From NCBI RefSeq assembly GCF_013376415.1, contig NZ_WYET01000013.1, positions 1-64,000 on the forward strand: 64,000 bases of DNA, written 5' to 3'. Of this stretch, positions 1 to 6,126 are shown piece after piece (within the stretch, counting starts at the first letter, position 1; each line of letters begins with the position of its first letter). The position numbers and the translations under genes were made by a program. Below the pieces are notes generated by a model. The model saw only the letters and a program-made list of their open reading frames with translations, ran no database searches and was not told the origin of the DNA. The DNA comes from Flagellimonas chongwuensis (GTDB taxonomy: Bacteria > Bacteroidota > Bacteroidia > Flavobacteriales > Flavobacteriaceae).

Positions 1-87
1 GTATCGAACAAACTGTTGAAACAGGCATTTGCCATTGCAAAATCCGGAATACCTTACGATGAGAACCATATATCGAGATTGGCTTAA
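1..87 (+). mobile_element. C-terminal end of a probable IS110-type transposase (partial)
   Basis: Frame 1 is open from the window edge to a TAA at 85-87 and encodes 28 residues ending NKLLKQAFAIAKSG-IPYDENHISRLA. The 'NKLLKQ.FAI.KSG.PYD' ending resembles the C-terminus of IS110/IS1111-type (DEDD) transposases as I know them from Bacteroidota. The rest of the element lies outside the window. A hairpin directly over and after the stop (84-91 pairing with 97-104, loop 92-96) could terminate it. The assignment rests on a short stretch and could be wrong. Confidence 0.45.
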
Positions 88-104
88 AAAGACTTGCTTT
101 TTAA
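84..104 (+). terminator. Small hairpin after the transposase stop
   Basis: TTAAAAAG at 84-91 pairs perfectly with CTTTTTAA at 97-104 around a 5-nt loop. It is AT-rich and has no long T tract, so it is a weak terminator candidate; it may instead be part of the insertion-sequence end. Confidence 0.3.
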
Positions 105-115
105 CTCAGTTCTTT

Positions 116-125
116 GTTGTGCCAC
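116..125 (-). repeat. Left half-site of an integron-like cassette boundary
   Basis: GTTGTGCCAC here is an exact inverted match to GTGGCACAAC at 819-828, so the pair brackets the gene at 131-796. In an integron, each cassette begins with bases complementary to the start of its own attC site, and this pair shows that arrangement on the minus strand. The rest of an attC site, which should lie at lower coordinates, is replaced by the transposase fragment. The core departs from the GTTRRRY consensus at one position. Confidence 0.5.
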
Positions 126-130
126 GTTTA

Positions 131-796
131 TTATTTAAATCTATTCATCAATTTAGACCAAAACCCTTGTGCATTATTTTCATTCTCTATATCAAGATTA
201 ATAATTTCAATTTCTCCTTGCTTTTTTTCTTGCTCTGTTCTAAAATCATCATACTCATAATTCCCCAACTCATCAACGGTATTTTTTATTATAATTTTCC
301 TTTTTTCAAACCATTTGAGTGCATTTTTTGCATCAATAATAATATTGGGGTAGAGTTTATCTAATAGTTCCTTTTGTTCTTTATCTGAAATTTCATTCCA
401 ATTTTTTTGATAATTTCCTGCTGGTGGACAAGAAACCAACAAACCATAATTCAGTCCAAGCTTTTGCAAAAAAATATATCCTTTACAATATAAATCATAC
501 GTCATTTCTATCGATTCAGCACATTTTTCATCCCTCTGAATTATTGATTCTAAGATTTCTTGTATTTTTTTAATTTCAAATTTCCCATAGTCAACATATT
601 GTTCAATTAATTTAGTTAAATCATTGAGTGCATACTTTGATTTATAGTTTAGTGAAATTAAATCAAGATATAAATCTTCAGGTAGGTTTTGTTCAAGTTC
701 TTTAGAATTATACACCCAAGTTTCAAAATCTTGAATGCTCATTTGATGTTTTAAAACTTGATAAAATCTTAATTCTATTTTATCATCAATATTCAT
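131..796 (-). CDS. Hypothetical protein, cassette-borne, 221 aa
   Basis: I do not recognise the family. The product is a soluble, strongly charged, mostly helical protein with no signal peptide or membrane segment. It has a conserved-looking centre around residues 100-125 (YDLYCKGYIFLQKLG, then a CPPAGNYQKNW segment) and an acidic/Lys-rich tail. The DNA is markedly more AT-rich than the housekeeping genes of the window. The gene fills a unit bounded by a 10-bp inverted match (116-125 and 819-828), with its start 24 nt inside the attC-like site and its stop close to the opposite end. That is the normal compact packing of an integron cassette gene. Start ATG at 796. The overall look recalls small immunity or stress proteins, but nothing specific supports that. 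Confidence 0.7.
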   Translation of the reverse strand: MNIDDKIELRFYQVLKHQMSIQDFETWVYNSKELEQNLPEDLYLDLISLNYKSKYALNDLTKLIEQYVDYGKFEIKKIQEILESIIQRDEKCAESIEMTYDLYCKGYIFLQKLGLNYGLLVSCPPAGNYQKNWNEISDKEQKELLDKLYPNIIIDAKNALKWFEKRKIIIKNTVDELGNYEYDDFRTEQEKKQGEIEIINLDIENENNAQGFWSKLMNRFK

Positions 797-818
797 TTAT
801 GCATTTCGATTTTCAAAT

Positions 819-955
819 GTGGCACAACGTGTTTGTATAAGAATAGTTGCGGGTTTGCGAGCGAGTTTTTCCGCAGGAAAATCAGATGAAGCAAACCCGC
901 AACTACCTTTGTTTTAGCCTAAAACCGCAATTATTTTTATACTGTGTTGTACGCA
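819..955 (-). other. attC-like recombination site between two cassettes
   Basis: A 137-nt imperfect dyad. Its outer arms are GTGGCACAAC (819-828) and GTTGTACGCA (946-955). Next come TGTATAA-like stretches on both sides, and then a perfect 15-bp inner stem, 844-858 with 891-905 (TAGTTGCGGGTTTGC and its complement), around a 32-nt spacer. The outer ends differ from each other, and each matches the far end of its own flanking cassette: 116-125 for one and 1377-1386 for the other. That is the layout of attC sites in arrays. It lies in the 300-nt gene-free gap 797-1095. No integrase gene is in the window. Confidence 0.6.
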
Positions 956-963
956 GGCTTTTT

Positions 964-1335
964 TTATAATTGCTCCACTAGTTTCCTAGAAGTAACCGTA
1001 TCATATATAATTTTTAGTTTACTAATCTTGTTTTGATTATCGAATTCAATAATGTCTACTACATCAAATTCCACTTTTTGATTATTCTTTAAAGTTCATT
1101 TATAGGTGAAGTAAATAGCTAAATCATTTGATTCATTATCTTCAAAAATTCCTTTTAAATGAAGTTCAGAATTTGAAGTATCGTTATTTAATTCACGATA
1201 AAATTCATCTGCTTTTTTTATTCCGTATAGTGGTGAATCAACCATTCCATTTTGATTGAATAAAGCAACTACTTGTCCAACATTTCCATTTTCAAGGTGG
1301 CTTATATATTGCCTTGCTATTTCCTTTTTATTCAT
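964..1335 (-). pseudogene. SnoaL/NTF2-like protein interrupted by an in-frame TGA
   Basis: From ATG 1335 the frame encodes 79 residues (MNKKEIARQYISHLENG start, ASP-rich middle, ending AIYFTYK), then a TGA at 1096-1098. The same frame stays open for 43 more codons (TLKNNQKVEFDVVDI..., ending RKLVEQL) to TAA at 964-966. Read through, this gives a normal 123-residue NTF2-like fold protein. In family members the stop position often holds Trp ('TW.L..G..V.FDVVDIF'), so a TGG to TGA change is the simplest explanation. The unit is bounded by the inverted match 946-955/1377-1386, so this is a second cassette. A sequencing error is the alternative. Confidence 0.65.
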
Positions 1336-1376
1336 TATTTTATCAATTTTTAAATTTCAGAGTTCGTTTCTCGGCT

Positions 1377-1412
1377 TGCGTACAACTTACTTATATACGG
1401 AACTTTGTTGAA
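1377..1412 (-). repeat. Right half-site of the cassette array
   Basis: TGCGTACAAC at 1377-1386 is an exact inverted match to 946-955; extended to 13 positions, 12 match. Read on the minus strand it is followed upstream by TATATAAGTAAGTTGT, which resembles the TTATACAAACACGTTGT half of the 819-955 site. A complementary GTTGAAC lies at 1407-1413. The full site is not obvious, so it may be a degenerate attC or the junction with the original insertion point. Confidence 0.4.
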
Positions 1413-1652
1413 CATATACCCTTAATTTGGGTTGCTATGCCCAAGTTTTATAAATTATTGCTCAGTATATTTTAGTGTTTTTTTTGTGTAACATGCAATA
1501 TAAACATTATTCTTGTTTACAAATGGATTGCCGATACTATTGATTTTGATTCATTTAGTTGTAGGCGTAATTAAGCTACAAACGTTTTTGATATATTGTT
1601 GTTTATCAGTTTCACTTTTCAATAAAAGGGGTTTAAAACATTGAACTAAAGA

Positions 1653-1681
1653 TTGATTTTGAGGATTAATTAATAACTTTT
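1653..1681 (+). promoter_or_regulatory. Candidate flavobacterial promoter for a small RNA
   Basis: TTG at 1653-1655, an 18-nt spacer, then TAACTTTT at 1674-1681, one mismatch from the flavobacterial TAnnTTTG -7 box. It points towards the structured stretch and terminator at 1720-1915, with no protein gene between. Confidence 0.35.
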
Positions 1682-1687
1682 AAAGTT

Positions 1688-1915
1688 GAAAACTATTAGC
1701 TTAAATATTATTACTATTTTTATTGATAGCTCAGCACATGAAAATTGTGTTCAAAAGTTGTTTTTTGCTTTCCGTGTTCTTAACGGGAATGCCCTTAAGA
1801 TTAAGGTGTCAAAGCATTGATATTTAAATATTTATAAATAGGAGGTGGTTTCTGCCACCCCGACTTTATTATCAAAGAGTTACATGTGAATTCATGTAAC
1901 TCTTTTTTGTTTTTG
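1688..1915 (+). ncRNA. Candidate structured small RNA, about 225 nt
   Basis: No gene is readable in 1413-1937, but the plus strand carries a run of hairpins. CACA/TGTG lies around 1736-1748. TGCTTT (1766-1771) pairs with AAAGCA (1811-1816), closing over CCGT...ACGG and CCTTA-AGAT-TAAGG. GGTGG...CCACC follows near 1844-1859. A strong terminator ends the stretch at 1874-1915. A promoter-like element lies at 1653-1681. The size and terminator suggest an independent non-coding RNA, perhaps of the 6S type, but I cannot assign a family. Confidence 0.35.
1874..1915 (+). terminator. Strong intrinsic terminator of an orphan transcript
   Basis: AAAGAGTTACATG (1874-1886) pairs perfectly with CATGTAACTCTTT (1893-1905), loop 6 nt, followed on the plus strand by TTTGTTTTT. 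The minus-strand side has no T tract, so it does not serve the minus-strand remnants at 1938-2440. Confidence 0.7.
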
Positions 1916-1937
1916 TATAAAAAAAGATTTAAAGAAG

Positions 1938-2440
1938 TTAATCAGACTTAAATTTTAATGAGTTTGATTGTATTTGAATCTTTCTAAGTTCTGAAGCTTT
2001 TTTGAGTTTGCCCTTCCTTACAAATGGCTGATACATTACGTCTTTTATCAATTCCAGTAGAATTTCTGCCCTATCCGGACCAAGATTTGGCAAATGAGGA
2101 TGCGAACCATCATGGCCATCAATAATTATCTGTTTAAGCACATCAAAGGTTTCATCATCAATATCAGCCATTTCTTTCAAATCATTAATTTGATGTTGAA
2201 CTTTACTTTTGGCCTTTCTATTAGTTCGTAATCGTCATTTATATTTACTGAACTCGATTCAATACCTAGGATTATAAACTTTAAAAAAATTGGCTCATCA
2301 CAACCAGCGCACAAAAAAAGACATTCCTGTTTTTTTGGTCGAAATCTCTTCAAAGTTGGATAATGCACCAGGGAAGCGAGAATCAAATTGGTAGAACATA
2401 CGCAATGTGGGCAAACGGTGTTTATTGGCTCATTGAACAA
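1938..2440 (-). pseudogene. Remnant of a DUF4145-type protein (two frame-shifted pieces)
   Basis: Two short frames overlap by 4 nt. The upstream piece (2440-2177, TTG start) has a zinc-ribbon-like CPHC...CAGC pattern, as at the N-terminus of DUF4145 proteins. The downstream piece (2180-1938) has 'IDGHDGSHPHLPNLGPDRAEILLELIKDV', which looks like the C-terminal end of the same family. The helical middle of about 60-80 residues usually found between them is missing and the frame shifts at the join, so this reads as a deleted gene. The frame also stays open upstream of 2440 to about 2510 without a start codon, consistent with decay. Confidence 0.5.
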
Positions 2441-2791
2441 TTCAATATCGGTGGTGTTAGATAGTTTGATCTTGTCTTTGACTTTGGTAGAGCTAAATTT
2501 ATCAAAAAGATTAAGTTAAAACCATCTATGAAGAAGTTAGATCAAAAAAGTACCACCTTAAATAATTGTGCCTTGCTTATTTTTAGCGTTAATTAAATAC
2601 AGTCATAAGGCTTTCCACCCCTGATATCAATTTTATTGAACCAAAGCTTCCTCTTCAATCTATAATCACCTCGGGCAATCCAAGTTCTTTAATTCCCATT
2701 CAACTACCCTTGGGAAAATGATGTGGATATATCTCTTGCTGGTATGAGGTATTGTTCCACCGGCCTCTTATCCGTTTGCATTTAAATTTAG
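2441..2791. other. Gene-free stretch
   Basis: About 350 nt without a convincing reading frame, hairpin or repeat on either strand. The part next to 2440 is probably decayed coding sequence of the DUF4145 remnant; the part near 2760-2800 is the promoter region of the thiolase gene. Confidence 0.5.
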
Positions 2792-2799
2792 TATTTTCG
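2792..2799 (+). promoter_or_regulatory. -7 box of the thiolase gene
   Basis: TATTTTCG fits the flavobacterial TAnnTTTG box with one mismatch and follows an AAATTTAG run common before this box. It lies 20 nt before the start codon. No TTG sits at the usual distance. Confidence 0.4.
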
Positions 2800-2818
2800 C
2801 AGGAGTAAAAATGCACAT

Positions 2819-3994
2819 ATGAAGAAAGTAGTAATCGTTTCAGCCGCAAGAACGCCAATAGGTAGTTTTATGGGAGCTTTATCCTCGGTGCCAGCACCCA
2901 AATTAGGTGCCGTTGCCATAAAGGGAGCATTGGACAAGATAGGCCTTAAGCCCGAACTTGTGGAAGAGGTTTTAATGGGCAACGTGGTACAAGCAGGCAC
3001 CGGGCAAGCACCGGCCAGACAGGCTGCAATATTTGCCGGAATACCCAATACCGTTCCTTGCACCACAGTAAACAAGGTTTGTTCTTCTGGAATGAAAACG
3101 ATTATGCAAGGAGCACAATCCATCGCTTTGGGCGAAAATTCGATTGTTGTTGCCGGAGGTATGGAAAACATGAGCCTTATTCCTCATTATGCATACATGA
3201 GAAGCGGAACCAAGTTCGGTCCCGCCACTTTGGTGGATGGTATGCAGAAAGATGGTCTTGTGGATGCATATGACCAAAATGCCATGGGAGTTTGCGCCGA
3301 TGCATGTGCAACCGAATATAAATTTAGCAGGGAAGACCAGGATGCCTACGCAATCCAATCTTACAAAAGATCTGCAGAGGCATGGAAAAGTGGAAAATTT
3401 GATAATGAAGTTGTTCTTGTAGAAGTACCTCAGCGAAGAGGTGAACCCATAATCGTTAGCGAAGACGAAGAGTATAAAAATGTTAAGCTGGAAAAGGTAG
3501 CGTCATTGCGTCCCGCATTTTCAAAAGATGGCACGGTAACCGCTGCAAATGCCTCAACCATTAATGATGGTGCTGCCGCAGTTATCTTAATGAGCGAGGA
3601 GAAAGCCAAAGAACTTGGTTTAACACCATTGGCGACCATTAGAGGTTATGCCGATGCAGCCCATGAGCCAGAATGGTTCACGACCGCTCCGGCAAAAGCA
3701 CTTCCAAAAGCATTGGACCGCGCAGGAGTATCCATCGAGGATATTGATTATTTTGAGTTCAACGAAGCGTTTTCGGTAGTGGGTCTGGCCAATATGAAAA
3801 TCCTTGGCCTCAACGATTCAAATGTAAATGTGAATGGTGGTGCGGTATCTTTGGGACACCCATTGGGCTGTTCTGGAGCCAGGATTACCATCACCCTATT
3901 GAATATATTGGAGCAAAACAATGCCAAATTAGGAGCCGCGGCCATTTGTAATGGCGGTGGTGGAGCATCATCCATTGTTTTGGAAAGAAATTAG
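2819..3994 (+). CDS. Acetyl-CoA C-acetyltransferase (thiolase)
   Basis: This 391-aa degradative/biosynthetic-type thiolase condenses two acetyl-CoA or cleaves 3-ketoacyl-CoA in the cytoplasm. The usual signatures are present. The N-terminus is VIVSAARTPIGSF. The acyl-accepting Cys88 is in NKVCSSGMK. NEAF follows, then GHPLGCSGAR with the catalytic His347, and Cys377 in AAICNGGGGA. Length is normal for the family. A nearby ATG at 2811 runs into a stop after two codons, so 2819 is the start. The next gene follows 20 nt after the stop, suggesting cotranscription. The substrate range (acetoacetyl-CoA or longer chains) cannot be told from sequence alone. Confidence 0.93.
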   Translation: MKKVVIVSAARTPIGSFMGALSSVPAPKLGAVAIKGALDKIGLKPELVEEVLMGNVVQAGTGQAPARQAAIFAGIPNTVPCTTVNKVCSSGMKTIMQGAQSIALGENSIVVAGGMENMSLIPHYAYMRSGTKFGPATLVDGMQKDGLVDAYDQNAMGVCADACATEYKFSREDQDAYAIQSYKRSAEAWKSGKFDNEVVLVEVPQRRGEPIIVSEDEEYKNVKLEKVASLRPAFSKDGTVTAANASTINDGAAAVILMSEEKAKELGLTPLATIRGYADAAHEPEWFTTAPAKALPKALDRAGVSIEDIDYFEFNEAFSVVGLANMKILGLNDSNVNVNGGAVSLGHPLGCSGARITITLLNILEQNNAKLGAAAICNGGGGASSIVLERN

Positions 3995-4014
3995 TGATTC
4001 AATCTGTACAGTAA

Positions 4015-4767
4015 ATGCAATATGGAATTTGTCCTCTAAGTATTGTTCCCATTAGAACAAATCCGGACGATTGTGCCGAAATGTCTTCCCAGTTATTATA
4101 CGGGGAGCATTTTAAAGTTTTGGAGAGTAGGAAAAAATGGAGCAAGATCAGGTCCGCTTATGACAAGTTTGAAGGTTGGATTCCCAATAATCAATTTCGA
4201 TTTATCTCCGAGGAGGTCTACAACGAAATTGATAATAAGGTTCCACAAAAGATATCTTCCGACATCATTTCTCACATTTGCACCAAGGATGGTATGCTGT
4301 TGCCCATCCTTTTGGGCTCTATGATAAATTCTTCTGCCCTGCTCAACCACACGTTTGAGGGTAATGTTTACATGGACAAAAATCCAAAGGAAAGCCTGGT
4401 GGATATTGCTATCATGTATTTAAAGGCACCTTACTTGGCCGGTGGAAAAACGCCGTTCGGTATCGACTGTTCCGGTTTTACACAGATGGTATACAAAATA
4501 AATGGCTACTCGTTGGAACGTACAGCTGCCGGTCAGTCAAAGCAGGGGGAAGCTTTGAGTTTTATTGAAGAAAGCGAACCGGGCGACTTGGCATTTTTTG
4601 ATGATAACGAGGGTATTATAGACCATGTCGGCATTATTTTGAAGGACAATTACATTATCCACGTAAACGGACACGTTAGAATTGACCGGATAGACCATAC
4701 GGGCATATTCAACTCCGAAGAAAAATTGTACACCCATCAATTACGGGTCATCAAAAAAGTGATATAA
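4015..4767 (+). CDS. C40 (NlpC/P60) family peptidase with SH3-like domain
   Basis: A 250-aa probable cell-wall endopeptidase. Residues 1-65 look like a bacterial SH3 domain (WSKIRSAYDKFEGWIPNNQF). The C-terminal part is an NlpC/P60 domain with catalytic Cys152 (GIDCSGF), His204 (IDHVGI) and a third polar residue, His216 (YIIHVNG). The family cleaves peptide stems of peptidoglycan (gamma-D-Glu-diaminopimelate bonds). No signal peptide is visible, so either export is by another route or the enzyme works on recycled muropeptides inside the cell. It probably shares a transcript with the thiolase and ends at a terminator at 4765-4800. Confidence 0.85.
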   Translation: MQYGICPLSIVPIRTNPDDCAEMSSQLLYGEHFKVLESRKKWSKIRSAYDKFEGWIPNNQFRFISEEVYNEIDNKVPQKISSDIISHICTKDGMLLPILLGSMINSSALLNHTFEGNVYMDKNPKESLVDIAIMYLKAPYLAGGKTPFGIDCSGFTQMVYKINGYSLERTAAGQSKQGEALSFIEESEPGDLAFFDDNEGIIDHVGIILKDNYIIHVNGHVRIDRIDHTGIFNSEEKLYTHQLRVIKKVI

Positions 4768-4800
4768 AAAAAGCCCCGAATTATCGAGGCTCATTTTTTA
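4765..4800. terminator. Bidirectional terminator
   Basis: AGCCCCGA (4772-4779) pairs with TCGAGGCT (4784-4791) with one mismatch; an A run lies on the left and a T run on the right. It can serve the NlpC/P60 gene on plus and the TPR gene on minus. Confidence 0.7.
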
Positions 4801-4824
4801 CAGGAAGTTAATACATATATATAA

Positions 4825-6087
4825 TTACTCTCCCAAAAGCTTTTTGATTCTCATGAAGTTCTCATTGTCACCCAAAGCCCCATAAATGTTTTTCAACTGG
4901 GTCAAGATACTTTCGTTATCCGGGTTTGACTGTAATGCATCTTCCAATACAGCAGCTCCTTCTTTGAACAAGCTGTCCTTTTTCTCCTTAAGCTCATCGT
5001 ACTTGGCGATATCGGCTTTGGAGGTTCCCAGTGCGTTCATTTCATCAATAAGACCATTACCTTCGTTCACATAGGTGGTGGAAAGGTTCAATAGCGCATT
5101 GATATAACCTGGATCAATGGCCAAGGCTTTTTTGTAGGCATCCCTTGCGTCTTGCAAGTTTCCTTGCTCCATATTGATTACACCGATATTGTATAGCAAA
5201 TCGGCATTGTCAGGAGCCATAGCAGATGCTTGTCCCATCAATTCCTTGAACTTCTCTTTATCCCCAATGGCATAGTATAGGTTGGCTTCACCCAATACCA
5301 AGTTTACATCTTCTGGATTTTCAGCTCGTGCATCCGCGTAAGCTTCAATAGCTTTTTCGTTCTCACCCATTTGTTGATAAATCAACGCAATGTTCTTAAC
5401 GATCTCAGGTTTTTTGGAAGGGCTTATCTCCTCTTTGGGATCTTTGTGGGTTCCCGCTTTTACATAAAGGTCACGAGTTGCCTTGTCCATGCTTTCGGTT
5501 TCACCGGATTCGACGTTTACGGCAGTATAAGTTGTAGATTCACCATTGTAACCCAAGTCCTTAAGTTCCTTGTAATATTTCAAGGCATCTTCGTAATCCT
5601 GACCGTTTACCGCACTGCTGGCGGCATAATAAAGATATACGGTATCCTTAGGGCTTAATTTGTAGCCCATATATAATTTCTCCGCTGCATCACCGAACTT
5701 TTTGTTATTGTTGTCCTCAACGGCAGAGTTTACCAAATCAGCAGTCATTTGGCCCATTTTTTCTTGGGCCACTGAAGTATATTTGGATTTACCATCCGCT
5801 TCTTCTATCTCGATGACTTTGTTATAGGCGTCAACAGCTTCTTGAAATGCAGAAACCTCACCCTTTTTGGCCAACTCGTAGTTTGCATTTCCCAATAGGG
5901 CATAATACTCGGCCTGATCTTTCTCCTTGGCCGAACCGATTGTAGAGGAAGCGCTTACCAAAGCAGCTTTTGCAGCGGCAGCATCACCATCCTTAAGAGC
6001 TTTTTCTGCCGTCTTCATCTCATCCTTCTGGGCAAATCCTATTGCAGATACCCCTACGGCCAATAGCATTAATATTCTTGTTCTCAT
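4825..6087 (-). CDS. Exported tetratricopeptide repeat protein
   Basis: A 420-aa protein with a cleavable signal peptide (MRTRILMLLAVGVSAIGFAQ, cut near residue 20) and tandem TPR units. The clearest units are around residues 240-360 (IALIYQQMGENEKAIEAYADAR, LLYNIGVINMEQGNLQDARDAYKKALAID). It is probably a periplasmic scaffold; no enzyme domain is seen. It starts 39 nt after the gyrA stop on the same strand, so the two are probably cotranscribed. I believe this gyrA-TPR pairing occurs in other Flavobacteriaceae, but the reason is not evident. Function unknown. Confidence 0.88.
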   Translation of the reverse strand: MRTRILMLLAVGVSAIGFAQKDEMKTAEKALKDGDAAAAKAALVSASSTIGSAKEKDQAEYYALLGNANYELAKKGEVSAFQEAVDAYNKVIEIEEADGKSKYTSVAQEKMGQMTADLVNSAVEDNNNKKFGDAAEKLYMGYKLSPKDTVYLYYAASSAVNGQDYEDALKYYKELKDLGYNGESTTYTAVNVESGETESMDKATRDLYVKAGTHKDPKEEISPSKKPEIVKNIALIYQQMGENEKAIEAYADARAENPEDVNLVLGEANLYYAIGDKEKFKELMGQASAMAPDNADLLYNIGVINMEQGNLQDARDAYKKALAIDPGYINALLNLSTTYVNEGNGLIDEMNALGTSKADIAKYDELKEKKDSLFKEGAAVLEDALQSNPDNESILTQLKNIYGALGDNENFMRIKKLLGE

Positions 6088-6126
6088 GTTTAAAATTGAA
6101 ATTATTTAGTGTTTATCGATTATTAA

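Noticed and set aside
29-364. 111-codon frame on the plus strand over the left cassette
   Set aside because: Antisense to the better-supported minus-strand gene at 131-796; low-complexity Phe/Ile-rich translation of AT-rich DNA.
844-905. The 15-bp inverted repeat as a simple terminator
   Set aside because: Spacer of 32 nt, no T run after either arm, and outer arms that match distant cassette ends; an attC-like reading explains more.
2441-2818. Possible riboswitch before the thiolase gene
   Set aside because: No conserved aptamer motif or terminator/anti-terminator pair could be found in the gap.
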